64,000 nucleotides of DNA from Isosphaeraceae bacterium EP7. Its GTDB lineage: Bacteria; Planctomycetota; Planctomycetia; Isosphaerales; Isosphaeraceae. The translations under genes were made by a program, and so were the position numbers. The notes below the pieces were generated by a model. It saw nothing but the letters and a program-made list of their open reading frames with translations, did no database searches and was not told the origin of the DNA. The stretch covers positions 4,537,174 to 4,601,173 of the forward strand of contig CP151667.1 of NCBI GenBank assembly GCA_038400315.1, in the 5' to 3' direction. Below, one piece after another: positions 1 through 8,595 of the stretch. How positions within the stretch are numbered: position 1 is the first letter of the stretch; each line of letters starts with the position of its first letter.

Positions 1-1599
1 AAGCCGCAAGAGCAGGGGGGGGCCGACGAGGGCAAGGCCCCGGATGCCAAGGAGTCGCTGGCCCAGGCCGAGACCAATCAGAAGGCGATCGCCGGCGAGC
101 TGAAGAAGATGCTCGACGGCCTCAGCGAGTTCGAGACCTATCGAGGCGTGGTCAAGGACGCCCAGGAACTTCTGAAGGCCCAGGAGCAGGTGATGAAGCA
201 GGCGGCCGAGGCCGCCGCCAAGCCCGAACTCACCGGCAAGACCCCCGAGAAACTCGACGACGCCCAGAAGGCCGAGCTAGGCAACCTGGCCGGTCGCCAG
301 AACGAGGTCGCCCGCAACCTCCAGGGGCTCATGGAGAAGATGGCCGAGATGGCCAAGAAGCTCGACGCCGAAGACCCGCTCGCCGCCTCCGCCATGAGGG
401 GCGCCGCCGAGGAGTCTCGCGCCAAGGGGACCGCGGGCAAGATGGGTGAGGCCGCCGAGCAGCTCGAGAAGAACCAGATGGGGTCCGCCCGCGCCGGCCA
501 GGAGAAGGTGCGTGACGAGCTGAAGGAACTGGTCGACTCCATCCAGGACCGCAAGGGCCGCGAGCTCTCCAGGCTCGTCAAGGAGCTGAAGAACGCCGAG
601 GAACGACTCGAGCAGATCAAGAAGCGCCAGACCGAGAACCTCAAGAAGACCCAGCAGGCCCGCGCCGAGAAGGACCCGAAGAAGAAGTCGGACTCCCTGA
701 AGAAGCTCGCCAAGGAGCAAGCGGAGATCGAGAAAGAGCTGAAGAAGGAGTTACAGAAGCTCGCCAAGCTCAACGCGGGCCGGGCCGCCCAGAAGGGGGA
801 GGAGGCCGCCGCCAAGATGAAGAAGTCGGAGCAGGGGCTCGACCAGGACCAGGGTGAAGAGGCCGAAGAGGACCAGGAAGACGCCCTGGCCGACCTTGAA
901 GAGGCGCAAGAGGAAGTGGCCGAGGCCCGCAAAGAGGCCGAGGAGCAACTCGCCATGGAAGAGCTGGCCAAGATGACCGACGAGCTCAAGTCTCTGGCCG
1001 AGCGGCAGGAGAAGGTGGCCGTCGAGACGGTCGACTACGACAAGAAGCGGCTCGCCGCCGGCGGCAAGCTGACCCGGGGCGAGAGCATCTCGGTGCGTGA
1101 CCTGGGCAAGACCGAGCTCGGCCTGAAGTCGGAGACCGCCGAGCTGGTCAAGAAGCTCGAAGGGGCCCCCGTCTTCGCCCTCACGCTGAAACGAGCCACC
1201 GAGGGGATGGACTCCGCAGGCCAGCGGCTCCAGGGGCTCAAGACCGACGCCGAAACCCAGCGCCCCGCGCGGGCTGCCGCCGACCGGTTCAAGCAACTCG
1301 TCGAATCCCTCAAGCCCGACAAGCCCAAGCAGGGTGGCGGCGGGGGCGGCGGTGGTGGCGGTGGCGGCGGAGGGGGCAACAACGACGGAATTCCCGCCTC
1401 GGCCCAGCTCAAGATCCTCAAGTCGCTCCAGCAAGAGATCAACGACCAGACCGACTTCTTCGAGACCCTCAAAGAGCGCAAGAAAGAGCTGACCGACGCC
1501 CAGACGGCCGAGGTCGAGCGGCTGAAGATCGAGCAAGGCGCGCTGGCCGACCTGGTCCGCGACATGACCAAGCCCAAACGTGATGACGGGGAGGACTGA
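1..1599 (+). CDS. Coiled-coil Glu/Lys/Ala-rich protein, 5' end outside window
   Basis: The frame is open from base 1, so the true start lies upstream; the first in-window ATG is at 109. The product is almost entirely charged heptad-like sequence (runs of Glu, Lys, Ala, Leu), which predicts long alpha-helical coiled coils. A tract of 15 consecutive glycines (bases 1333-1377) separates the long helical part from a final short helical domain of about 70 residues. No enzymatic motif is visible. The stop at 1597-1599 is followed two bases later by the next ATG, so the genes are translationally linked. Coiled-coil proteins of this type occur in planctomycete operons with BatA/VWA and squalene-cyclase-like proteins, which fits the downstream neighbours. 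The function is unknown; a structural or scaffolding role in the envelope is inference. Confidence 0.8.
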   Translation, partial: KPQEQGGADEGKAPDAKESLAQAETNQKAIAGELKKMLDGLSEFETYRGVVKDAQELLKAQEQVMKQAAEAAAKPELTGKTPEKLDDAQKAELGNLAGRQNEVARNLQGLMEKMAEMAKKLDAEDPLAASAMRGAAEESRAKGTAGKMGEAAEQLEKNQMGSARAGQEKVRDELKELVDSIQDRKGRELSRLVKELKNAEERLEQIKKRQTENLKKTQQARAEKDPKKKSDSLKKLAKEQAEIEKELKKELQKLAKLNAGRAAQKGEEAAAKMKKSEQGLDQDQGEEAEEDQEDALADLEEAQEEVAEARKEAEEQLAMEELAKMTDELKSLAERQEKVAVETVDYDKKRLAAGGKLTRGESISVRDLGKTELGLKSETAELVKKLEGAPVFALTLKRATEGMDSAGQRLQGLKTDAETQRPARAAADRFKQLVESLKPDKPKQGGGGGGGGGGGGGGGNNDGIPASAQLKILKSLQQEINDQTDFFETLKERKKELTDAQTAEVERLKIEQGALADLVRDMTKPKRDDGED

Positions 1600-1601
1600 T
1601 C

Positions 1602-2630
1602 ATGAACGCGGCCTACATCCGACACCGAGGCTCAGCACCGTCCAGGCTCACCGTCCTGCTGGGCGGCCTCCTCCTGACCGCCTGCCTCGCACCGTTCGCC
1701 CCGGCGCAGGACGCCCCCAAGAAGGACGACGCCCTGGACAAGCTGCTCCAGGAAATCGACGAGTCCAAGGCGGACAAGCCAGCCGCCGAATCGAAGCCCG
1801 AAGCCAAGGCTCCCGAGCCCGCCCAGGATAAGCCGAAGACCAAGGCCGACGAGACGCCCAAGCCCGACCCCGAGAAGGCGAAGGTCGCCCCCAAGGATGA
1901 GGCGCTCGACAGCCTGCTGGAGAAGCTCGGCCAGGCCGAGGACGCGCCGGACACGAAGGAGAAGCCGAAGTCCAAGTCCCCCGACGAGCCCATGCCTCCC
2001 GACGAGAACACGCCCAAGCCCGACGACCAGCCGCAGCCCGGCCAGGACAAGAAGCCCGGCGAGCCCAAGCCCGACGATCTTAAGGGGGAGTCGAAGCAAC
2101 TCGACGAGCACCTCGAAGAACTCACCGGGCGCAAGAGCAAGCGTGACAAGCAAAAGCAGAAGGGCGGGGGACAGGGGCAGGGCGAAGACCAGGGGCCGAT
2201 GGGCGAGGTGACCAAGCGGATGCGCGAGGTTGAGCAACGCCTCGGTCAGCGAGATACCGGCGAGCAGACCCGCCAGCGGCAGACCGAGATCGTCAAGAAC
2301 CTCGAACAGCTCATCGAGCAGGCCAGGGCCACCGAGAGCAAGTCGCAGGGCAAGCCCTCCAAGCAGATGGCACAAGGCAAGCCCAAGCCGGGAGGCAAGG
2401 AGGGCGACCAGCCGGGGGCCAATGCCCGAGGCGTGGGCCTCCAGAAGCCCTCCAAGCCCGAGAGCCGGCACGCAAACGCCAACGGCAAGGACGAGTGGGG
2501 CCACCTCTCGCCCATGATGAGGGCCGAGATGGAGAACACGTTCAAGGAAGACCCGCTCCCCTCTCGCGAGGAGCTCATCAAGCGGTACTACACGGCGGTG
2601 GCCAAGAAGGCGCTCGCACGGGAGGAATGA
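1602..2630 (+). CDS. Exported Lys/Pro/Glu-rich hypothetical protein
   Basis: Product of 342 residues. The N-terminus has a basic stretch, a hydrophobic core (LTVLLGGLLLTACLAPFAPA) and an A-Q-D junction, as expected for a signal peptide. Residues 40-200 are low-complexity (Pro, Lys, Asp, Glu) with a recurring ALDSLLEKLGQ-like phrase: ALDKLLQEI near residue 45 and ALDSLLEKL near residue 100. A short helical, arginine-rich segment around 205-240 and a more ordered C-terminus (PMMRAEMENTFKEDPLPSREE) follow. The ribosome site is the GGGGAGG in the end of the preceding gene. It is the middle member of a three-gene co-directional unit. I recognise no family; the N-terminal linker probably spans the periplasm. 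Confidence 0.75.
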   Translation: MNAAYIRHRGSAPSRLTVLLGGLLLTACLAPFAPAQDAPKKDDALDKLLQEIDESKADKPAAESKPEAKAPEPAQDKPKTKADETPKPDPEKAKVAPKDEALDSLLEKLGQAEDAPDTKEKPKSKSPDEPMPPDENTPKPDDQPQPGQDKKPGEPKPDDLKGESKQLDEHLEELTGRKSKRDKQKQKGGGQGQGEDQGPMGEVTKRMREVEQRLGQRDTGEQTRQRQTEIVKNLEQLIEQARATESKSQGKPSKQMAQGKPKPGGKEGDQPGANARGVGLQKPSKPESRHANANGKDEWGHLSPMMRAEMENTFKEDPLPSREELIKRYYTAVAKKALAREE

Positions 2631-2634
2631 CGCC

Positions 2635-3795
2635 ATGCGGCCCACGATCAGCGCACTCTGCCTCGGATTCGGACTCGTCAGCCTGGCCCAGCCGGCCCAA
2701 GCATGGCAGGCGGCCCAGGATCCGCCTAAGCCCGCCGCCCCGGCGCCGGCCGAGGCCAAGCCAGACACCGCCCAGGCCAAGCCCGCCAAGCCCGCCGACA
2801 AGGACATCGGCAGCTTCGGCGAGGCAACCCGCGGGGGCGACGTGCCCGATGGCGCCGCCGACCAGATCACGCCCGACGCCCAGCGATCGATCGACTCGGG
2901 CCTGGCCTGGCTGGCCAAGCAGCAGAACGCCGACGGCTCGTATGGCAACGGCACCTATCGCGGCAACATCGCCGTGACCAGCCTGTCGGCCCTCGCGTTC
3001 ATGGCCAACGGATCGAGCCCCGGCCGCGGCCCCTATGGCCCTCAGATCGACAAGGCGTTGCTCTATGTGATGGAGAACACGTCGGCCTCGGGGTTCATCG
3101 CGGTGCCGTCGGCGGCCACCCACGGGCCGATGTATTCCCACGGATTCGGCACGCTCTTCCTGGCCGAAGCCTACGGCATGACGCACCGGCCCGAGCTGCG
3201 CGAGAAGCTCCAGAAGGCCATCCGCCTGATCATCGATACCCAGAACAACGAGGGGGGCTGGCGCTACCAGCCCGTCCGCAACGACGCCGACATCTCGGTG
3301 ACCATCTGCCAGATCAACGCCCTGCGGGCCGCACGCAATGCCGGCCTGTTCGTCCCTCGAGAGACCGTCGAGAACTGCATCCGCTACGTCCGCCAGGCGC
3401 AGAACCCCGACGGCGGCTTCCGCTACCAGCTCCAGGGAGGCGCCAGCGCCTTTCCCCGTAGCGCCGCCGGCATCGTCGCCCTCCAGAGCGCCGGCAAGTA
3501 TGACGGCAAGGAGATCGACTCGGGGGTCGCCTATCTCAAGCAATACATGCCCGAGATCAAATTCGGCCAGCGTTATAGCCACTACTTCTACGGCCACTAC
3601 TACGCCGCTCAGGCCATGTGGATGCGCGGCGGCAATGATTGGAACGTCTGGTTCCCCGCCATCCGCGACGAACTCGTCCGCCGTCAGGCACCGCAGGGCT
3701 TCTGGCAGGACAGCATCTGCCAGGAATACGGCACCGCGATGGCCCTGCTCGTCCTCCAGATGCCCAACAACTATCTGCCAATTTTCCAGCGATAA
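2635..3795 (+). CDS. Prenyltransferase/squalene-oxidase repeat protein, secreted
   Basis: Product of 386 residues with a cleavable signal peptide ending near AQA-WQ (residues 1-24), then a Pro/Ala/Lys linker to about residue 65. From residue 80 on it carries alpha/alpha-barrel repeats of the squalene-hopene cyclase/prenyltransferase superfamily, seen as LAWLAKQQNADGSYG, NNEGGWRYQP, AQNPDGGFRYQ and a final QGFWQDS. The DXDD catalytic motif of true squalene cyclases is not visible, so this is a repeat-fold protein rather than a proven cyclase; family members in planctomycetes are of unknown function. It starts 4 bases after the preceding stop, with GGGAGGAA as ribosome site, so it is the distal gene of the same operon. 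Confidence 0.85.
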   Translation: MRPTISALCLGFGLVSLAQPAQAWQAAQDPPKPAAPAPAEAKPDTAQAKPAKPADKDIGSFGEATRGGDVPDGAADQITPDAQRSIDSGLAWLAKQQNADGSYGNGTYRGNIAVTSLSALAFMANGSSPGRGPYGPQIDKALLYVMENTSASGFIAVPSAATHGPMYSHGFGTLFLAEAYGMTHRPELREKLQKAIRLIIDTQNNEGGWRYQPVRNDADISVTICQINALRAARNAGLFVPRETVENCIRYVRQAQNPDGGFRYQLQGGASAFPRSAAGIVALQSAGKYDGKEIDSGVAYLKQYMPEIKFGQRYSHYFYGHYYAAQAMWMRGGNDWNVWFPAIRDELVRRQAPQGFWQDSICQEYGTAMALLVLQMPNNYLPIFQR

Positions 3796-3813
3796 TCCCT
3801 CAGGCCAGGGCCG

Positions 3814-5175
3814 ATGGGCCCGGGGATTGCACTCAACGTGTCAGGCTCAATCCGGACGTCCGACACGCGAGGCCCGACCGCTTTGAGACCGCCCACCGAA
3901 ATCGATCCTGCTGGCGTCGCCCGAGCTTCGAGCCACTCCGTCGAGGTCCCACCTCGCCGCCCGGTGGCCTTGCGGGTCGCGGCGGCCCTGCTCGCATGTT
4001 GGCTCCCCCAGCCGGCCGGAGTTTCCGCAGCCCCGGCCGAGCCGACGTTCACGGCCATTGGAGTCGACGGGAGCCACGTCGGCGGCCGGCTCCGGATCCT
4101 CTCCGAGGCCGAGGGCGTCACGATCGTCGACGAGGCGGGGAAGGACCGAGTCGTCCCCGTCGACCATCTCTTCAAGCTCGAGCGTGACGGGACCCCGCGT
4201 CCAATCACCTCGAAAGAAGCGATTGTCGTCTTCCCGGAAGGCGACCGCCTCAACCGTGTCGAGATCGGCACCGCCGGCGAGGCGAGCCTCATCGTTCAGT
4301 CGACTTTCCTGGGCCAGATTTCGGTCCCCCTGGACGCACCCATTGGCCTGATCACCAACCCGCCCGCGGATCCCGAGGGCCGGCAGGCCCTCATCAATCG
4401 CGTCAGGGCCGACTCCCGCACCTCCGAGGTCCTCTGGCTGGCCAATGGCGACCGACTCCAGGGGAGCTTGCTGGGCGTCGGCGAGAAGTCCCTGACGTTC
4501 CGCGGGGATGCGGGGCAGACAGAGGTCGCCAGATCGGGCCTGGTGGCCATCGGATTCGACCCTGCCCTCGTCTCCTATCCGCGTCCTGAGGGGGTCTGGT
4601 GGGAGCTGAGCCTCAACGACGGATCGCGCCTGGGCATCCTCGGGGCTGAGATCAACGACGGCGTCCTCAAAGCAAGAACACGCTTCGGTGCGACCTTGGC
4701 CGTCCCAATGTCCGAGGTCAGGCGGATCGCGGTCAGGCGGCCCGGCATCGTCTATCTCTCCGACATCGACCCTCTGAAGGCTCAATACATCCCCTATATC
4801 GGCCCGGTCCGGCCCTTTCGCAAGGATGAGTCGGTCGAGGGCCAGCCGCTGAGACTCGGCGGACTGGCCTTCGACCGCGGCCTTGGCACCCAGAGCAGGA
4901 CCCTTCTCGCTTATCGACTGGGACCGGGCGACCGCCGGTTTCAGGCGACCCTCGGGGTCGACGACCGCGCCGGCCCGCTGGGCAGCGTGGTCTTCCGCAT
5001 CTTGGTCGACGGCAAGGAGCGATTCTCGTCGCCGCCGATGTCGGCGCGAGATACACCCCTGAACGTCGATGTTGAGTTGGACGGGGCGAAGTTCCTGATC
5101 CTGGCCACAGAGTTCGGTGATCGCGGCAATGTCCGCGACCTGGCCGACTGGGTCGAGGCGCGTCTAATTCGCTGA
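3814..5175 (+). CDS. NPCBM/NEW2 domain protein, probably secreted
   Basis: The last 120 residues have the NPCBM/NEW2 signature: GLAFDRGLGTQSRTLLAY, then LGVDDRAG, then a VVFRILVDGKERFSS strand and a final WVEARLI. This fold is a carbohydrate-binding beta sandwich found in glycosidases and many planctomycete secreted proteins. The middle (residues 75-300) has repeated short beta strands with GDRLQGSLLGV-like elements. The start is uncertain. ATG 3814 would place about 50 polar residues before a hydrophobic segment (VALRVAAALLACWLPQPAGV) that looks like a signal peptide; GTG at 3964 would place it at the N-terminus. It follows the squalene-cyclase-like gene by 18 bases and is likely cotranscribed. 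Confidence 0.75.
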   Translation: MGPGIALNVSGSIRTSDTRGPTALRPPTEIDPAGVARASSHSVEVPPRRPVALRVAAALLACWLPQPAGVSAAPAEPTFTAIGVDGSHVGGRLRILSEAEGVTIVDEAGKDRVVPVDHLFKLERDGTPRPITSKEAIVVFPEGDRLNRVEIGTAGEASLIVQSTFLGQISVPLDAPIGLITNPPADPEGRQALINRVRADSRTSEVLWLANGDRLQGSLLGVGEKSLTFRGDAGQTEVARSGLVAIGFDPALVSYPRPEGVWWELSLNDGSRLGILGAEINDGVLKARTRFGATLAVPMSEVRRIAVRRPGIVYLSDIDPLKAQYIPYIGPVRPFRKDESVEGQPLRLGGLAFDRGLGTQSRTLLAYRLGPGDRRFQATLGVDDRAGPLGSVVFRILVDGKERFSSPPMSARDTPLNVDVELDGAKFLILATEFGDRGNVRDLADWVEARLIR

Positions 5176-5246
5176 ACGAGACCCGGATGATGACCCGGAC
5201 GGCCGGCTCCCGCGGCGGGGACGGTACGTTCTTCGGAGGATGAGGC

Positions 5247-5954
5247 GTGGCCGAGAACGAATCGGAAGAACGGCGGATGCTGACAGACTTGGGGCATCTC
5301 TCCTCGGCGGTCGGTCATCACGTCATCAACGCCTTCGCCGCGATCGTCGCGAATGCCGAGATCCTCCGCCTCAAGGCGGACAACATCTCGACGCTCGACC
5401 TGGTCGGCGTCTCCGAGATGATGGTCCAGACCGCGCTGGAAGCCTCCGGGGTCGCCCGCCGCCTGATCGATTACACCAGGCCCATCACCACCCCCCGGGG
5501 CGAGAGCGTCTCGCTCGACCGGCTCGTCGCCGAGGTCTATGACCAGGAGCGGGCCAAGGGGCGTGCCGATACTGAATGGGCCATCGACTTCGCGCCGATC
5601 CCTCCGATCGTCGGCAGTCCCGAGCAACTCCGGCAGATGGTCCGGCTGTTCCTGGCCAACTCGTACGAAGCCGCCCTCGAGAAGCCGCTGAAGATCAAGG
5701 CCAAGGGCATGGTCGACGGCCGTGGGTGGATCGTCATCGAGTTCACCGACGATGCCACCGGGATGCGTCACGAGGAGTCGGGTCGGGCTGTCGAGCCCTT
5801 CTTCACTTCCAAGCCGGCCCACATCGGCGTCGGCCTGAGCATCGCCAACGGCATCTGGAGGCGTCACCGGGGTACTCTCTCCGTCCGGAGTATCCCCGAC
5901 GAGGGTACCTGCATCCGTCTCTCGATCGAGCCCCCGCGCCTCCGGACTGCATGA
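5247..5954 (+). CDS. Small orphan sensor histidine kinase, no sensor domain
   Basis: Product of 235 residues starting at GTG 5247, preceded by CGGAGGA. The dimerisation/phosphoacceptor box is at residues 21-31 (AVGHHVINAFA), with His24 the likely phosphorylated residue. The ATPase domain shows an N-box asparagine (RLFLANSYEA), a G1 box (EFTDDATGM), an F-box (VEPFFTSKPA) and a G2 box (GVGLSIANGI). There is no transmembrane segment, PAS or HAMP domain, so the kinase is cytosolic and needs a partner for signal input. The NtrB-like arrangement (His kinase A plus HATPase_c) is typical. An ANTAR response regulator lies 1 kb downstream on the other strand and could be the partner, but nothing in the sequence proves it. 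Confidence 0.85.
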   Translation: MAENESEERRMLTDLGHLSSAVGHHVINAFAAIVANAEILRLKADNISTLDLVGVSEMMVQTALEASGVARRLIDYTRPITTPRGESVSLDRLVAEVYDQERAKGRADTEWAIDFAPIPPIVGSPEQLRQMVRLFLANSYEAALEKPLKIKAKGMVDGRGWIVIEFTDDATGMRHEESGRAVEPFFTSKPAHIGVGLSIANGIWRRHRGTLSVRSIPDEGTCIRLSIEPPRLRTA

Positions 5955-6343
5955 TCGTCGACGGGCTGCCCGGGGAGCCGACGAAGGTTCCTCGTCGATC
6001 GGGTTGAGGTCCCCGAGATGCACTCTGATCGGCGCGAGCAGGTCATCGCCCGACGTGCCGAGGCTCGCCAGCAGGGGTAGACCCTGCTGAGGTGTCATCA
6101 ATCAGGTCACGCCTCGAGCATTGCCGAGGATCGCGCCAACGCATTTCCCGCGCGATCTCGAGCGGGCAGCGAATTTCTCGACACGACAGACCGGACCCGA
6201 GTTCGTCCACGACAACGGTGTCGGGCGGCCGCTGATACGCCTTGCCCGTCTGATTTCCTGGCTGCATGGAAATCAGTGGGGGCGTGACCTGTGGCCGAGG
6301 TGAGGAGAGGAGGACGTGATCCGCCCCTCCGTCCCCAGTTAAA
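5955..6343. other. Intergenic gap with no convincing gene
   Basis: About 390 bases between the end of the histidine kinase and the end of the minus-strand BON-like gene. Several short open frames exist on both strands, but none has a ribosome site, a recognisable motif or the codon pattern of its neighbours. A 9-bp inverted repeat lies at 6250-6276. Confidence 0.5.
6250..6276. terminator. Inverted repeat, possible terminator
   Basis: CTGATTTCC and GGAAATCAG form a perfect 9-bp stem around a 9-base loop between two convergent genes. There is no T tract on either side, so Rho-independent termination is only a possibility. Confidence 0.3.
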
Positions 6344-6604
6344 TCAGCAAACGATGATCTGATTGGTCAGCACGGTGTGGCTGTCGGTCAGGTCGAGGGC
6401 GGCCTGCTGGGCGAGTTGCTTCGCGTGGTATGTCCGAGCTCGACCCTGAAGGATGATCGTCTCCTCGAAGCATACGACGTGCAGGTCGCGGATCCGGCCG
6501 CTGGCTATCCGCTCGATGTAGTCTTCGATCTGCAGGGCCAGTTCGGCCGGCAATTGGTCGCACGCGAGCTGCCGGTAATCCATCCCGGAGAGATGCGTCG
6601 CCAT
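6344..6604 (-). CDS. BON-like domain small protein
   Basis: Product of 86 residues. The pattern is an N-terminal helix (LALQIEDYIERIA), a strand pair (IRDLHVVCFEETIILQGRA), a second helix (YHAKQLAQQAALDL) and a final strand. This alpha-beta-beta-alpha-beta order with a central Gly fits the BON fold, a short domain thought to bind phospholipids or act as a regulatory module; here it stands alone with no signal peptide. Small free-standing BON-like proteins are common in planctomycetes. It lies downstream of the ANTAR regulator on the same strand, separated by about 330 bases. Assignment rests on fold pattern only, so the exact role is unknown. Confidence 0.6.
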   Translation of the reverse strand: MATHLSGMDYRQLACDQLPAELALQIEDYIERIASGRIRDLHVVCFEETIILQGRARTYHAKQLAQQAALDLTDSHTVLTNQIIVC

Positions 6605-6936
6605 GATCCCAGGCTCCCTAGTTGCGGGCGATTCCGGCGTGGCTTCCGTTGCCGAGTGGTCGGGGAGTTAATCCGGGCGGTTCATGAAATGAGGTCGGCC
6701 GGGGACAGCCGGCTTCGTCCATCCGGATCGAGGCGTCGCGTCCGCCTGCTTCCACTCGACAAAGGCTGAAGAGGGCGTTCCAAGGCCCCCTCCACCCCGT
6801 CATATTTCACGCTATCCTGGGCGTCGATCCCAGTCAATCATCGGACGTCGAAAAAATCCACGAATTTCGACGCCACGATCCGTAACGCGGAGCCGGCTAG
6901 GGTCTCGGGGCGAATCGACGGCGGCAGATTCACCGC
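6605..6936. other. Intergenic gap between ANTAR regulator and BON-like gene
   Basis: No gene is supported. The right half (6800-6880) is AT-richer than its surroundings and has a short inverted repeat, CGTCGAAA near 6847 with TTTCGACG near 6866, that may end the ANTAR gene on the minus strand. A promoter for the BON-like gene must lie here if that gene is transcribed separately, but I see no clear -35/-10 pair. Confidence 0.4.
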
Positions 6937-7554
6937 TCAGGCGAGGCCGCTTGTCCCCTCCAGCAGCTCGTCCGCCTGGACGATCGACTCGGCCAGCTTG
7001 GCCATGGGCATCCGCCGGTCCTGGCTCTGGCGCTGGAGGAAACGAAATGCCTCGGGCTCGGAGAGCCCTTTGCGGGCCATGAGAATCCCCTTGGCGCGCT
7101 CGATCAGCTTGCGATCGCGAAGGCTCACCTCGAGTGCCTGCACGCTGTCACGCAGCTCACGGACTTCCCTCGAGCGCGCGACCGCCATCTGGATGGCGGC
7201 GTGCAGGTCGGGGCTGGTCACCGGCTTGAGTTTATAAACGAACACGCCATCTTCGGCCGCCTGGTCGATGAGGTTGGGATGTCCGTGCGCCGTCAGGATG
7301 ATGACGGGGGTCCCCGGATCTTTGGCGATCTGGCGGGCCGCGGAGAGGCCGTCGAGGCCGGGCATCTCGATGTCGAGAAGGGCCACGTCGGGCAGTTGCC
7401 GGCGGCAGACCTCGATGGCCCTGTGGCCGTCGTCGACCACCGCCACGACGTCATAGCCCAGCGCCTCGAGCTGGCCTTGCAAGCCGGTGGCCACCGGCTT
7501 TTCGTCGTCGGCGACGAGGACTTTCAATGCGCGATTCAATTGACTCGAAGGCAT
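6937..7554 (-). CDS. ANTAR-domain response regulator
   Basis: Product of 205 residues. The receiver domain (residues 10-125) has the acidic pair in VLVADDEKP, the phosphoacceptor Asp in DVALLDIEMPGLDG, the Thr in VIILTAHG and the Lys in VYKLKPV. The C-terminal ANTAR domain (about 145-200) shows LIERAKGILMARKGLSEPEA, the hallmark of RNA-binding antiterminators that bind paired hexaloop hairpins in leader RNAs. I chose ATG 7554 because GGAGGAAA lies 8 bases upstream; a longer frame to 7656 gives an unrelated N-terminal tail. The control target is not visible; the histidine kinase at 5247 is a candidate phosphodonor by proximity only. Confidence 0.88.
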   Translation of the reverse strand: MPSSQLNRALKVLVADDEKPVATGLQGQLEALGYDVVAVVDDGHRAIEVCRRQLPDVALLDIEMPGLDGLSAARQIAKDPGTPVIILTAHGHPNLIDQAAEDGVFVYKLKPVTSPDLHAAIQMAVARSREVRELRDSVQALEVSLRDRKLIERAKGILMARKGLSEPEAFRFLQRQSQDRRMPMAKLAESIVQADELLEGTSGLA

Positions 7555-7691
7555 CTGGCAATTTCCTCCACGGCAGGCATGGCCGAACACGGCCTCTCGC
7601 AACCGAGTGCCGACCGCCAAGTGCAACTCTCGTAGGGCGACCCGTCGACCACGCACGTTTTCGGCACCCTACGGCGCGTGCCGGCCCCGCC

Positions 7692-7721
7692 TTGACGACT
7701 CGGGGTAAGAACTAGCACAAT
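7692..7721 (+). promoter_or_regulatory. Candidate promoter for MaoC-like gene
   Basis: TTGACG at 7692-7697 is followed after 18 bases by CACAAT, which matches four of six -10 positions. It lies in the divergent gap, about 80 bases before the TTG start of the hydratase gene. Confidence 0.3.
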
Positions 7722-7797
7722 CCGTACCTAAACCCAAACGCATTTTCGCCGGCCGACTCGTCGCGCCGGCAAGTTCCACACGACCGAAGGTGCCGAC

Positions 7798-8277
7798 TTG
7801 AGCCGCCGGTCGATCACAGCCCTCAGGTTCCAGGATCTCGCCGTGGGCGACGAGTGGGAAAGCCCCGCCCGGACGATTACCCAGGCCGACGTGGCCGCCT
7901 TCGCGGGCCTTTCCGGCGACTATAATCCGCTTCACATGGATCACGAGGCCGCGGCGGCCGGGCCCTTCGGCGCCCCGGTGGCGCACGGCCTGCTCGGCCT
8001 GGCGGTCTCCTCGGGGCTGGCCAGCAACGCGCCTCGCGTGGAGACTCTGGCCTTCCTTTGCGTCATCCGCTGGGAATTCCTCAGGCCGATCCGCTTCAAT
8101 GATACCGTACACGTCCTGACGCGGGTCGAGGCCCTGGAGTCCAGGGCGAGGGGACGCCGGGGACTGGTCACCTGGCGACGCCAGGTCATCGACCAGGCGG
8201 GCCAGGTGCTTCAGGACGGGACGATCCAGACCCTCGTCCGCGGCCGGGATGCGGTCGAGCCCGAATCCGGCGAATGA
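7798..8277 (+). CDS. MaoC family dehydratase (R-hydratase-like)
   Basis: Product of 159 residues with a TTG start at 7798. The single hot-dog domain carries the hydratase-2 motif: FAGLSGDYNPLHMDHEAA, with catalytic-type Asp and His, followed by APVAHGLLGLAV. This family hydrates trans-2-enoyl thioesters to (R)-3-hydroxyacyl thioesters, or acts on related CoA thioesters. The C-terminal strands (GRRGLVTWRRQVIDQAGQV) complete the fold. It is divergent from the ANTAR regulator and is followed by a small unknown gene and an SDR, so a role in acyl-CoA or polyketide-like metabolism is possible. The substrate cannot be told from sequence. Confidence 0.85.
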   Translation: MSRRSITALRFQDLAVGDEWESPARTITQADVAAFAGLSGDYNPLHMDHEAAAAGPFGAPVAHGLLGLAVSSGLASNAPRVETLAFLCVIRWEFLRPIRFNDTVHVLTRVEALESRARGRRGLVTWRRQVIDQAGQVLQDGTIQTLVRGRDAVEPESGE

Positions 8278-8296
8278 CCCGCGGTGTCGTCCTCCG

Positions 8297-8551
8297 ATGC
8301 CGGTCAAACACCACGAGCCCCATCCCGTGATCGAATATTCCACCCGGGTCGTCGTGGCCAACGACCGCTACGTTTGCCTGCAACTTCCCCCGGACTGGCC
8401 CGAGGGCGAGGCTTCAATTACCGTCACAGTCCGGGCTGCAACGGCCGCCGACGGGGTCGAGGCGGAGGCCGAACCCCCCCTCGAATCGTCGTCCTGGTCC
8501 GATCCTGTCGAGCCGGTGCGCGACGAGGTCGAATGGTGGGATGAGGGGTAG
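8297..8551 (+). CDS. Small acidic hypothetical protein
   Basis: Product of 84 residues from ATG 8297; an in-frame upstream extension to 8249 would overlap the hydratase and is not favoured. The N-terminal half looks ordered (STRVVVANDRYVCLQLP and ITVTVRAA strands), while the C-terminal third is acidic and ends in a WWDEG tail. There is no signal peptide, membrane segment or known motif. It sits 19 bases after the hydratase stop and 44 bases before the SDR, in the same direction, so it is probably in one transcript. I do not recognise it. Confidence 0.55.
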   Translation: MPVKHHEPHPVIEYSTRVVVANDRYVCLQLPPDWPEGEASITVTVRAATAADGVEAEAEPPLESSSWSDPVEPVRDEVEWWDEG

Positions 8552-8595
8552 GCAGACCGTTTCTCAATGCGTCGGATCGAGATGGCCCCGAGGGT

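Noticed and set aside
6121-6303. Short frame with a TGPEFVHDNG phrase that recalls the DNG of integrase cores
   Set aside because: The order and spacing do not match an integrase, there are no inverted repeat ends, and no other transposase motif is present.
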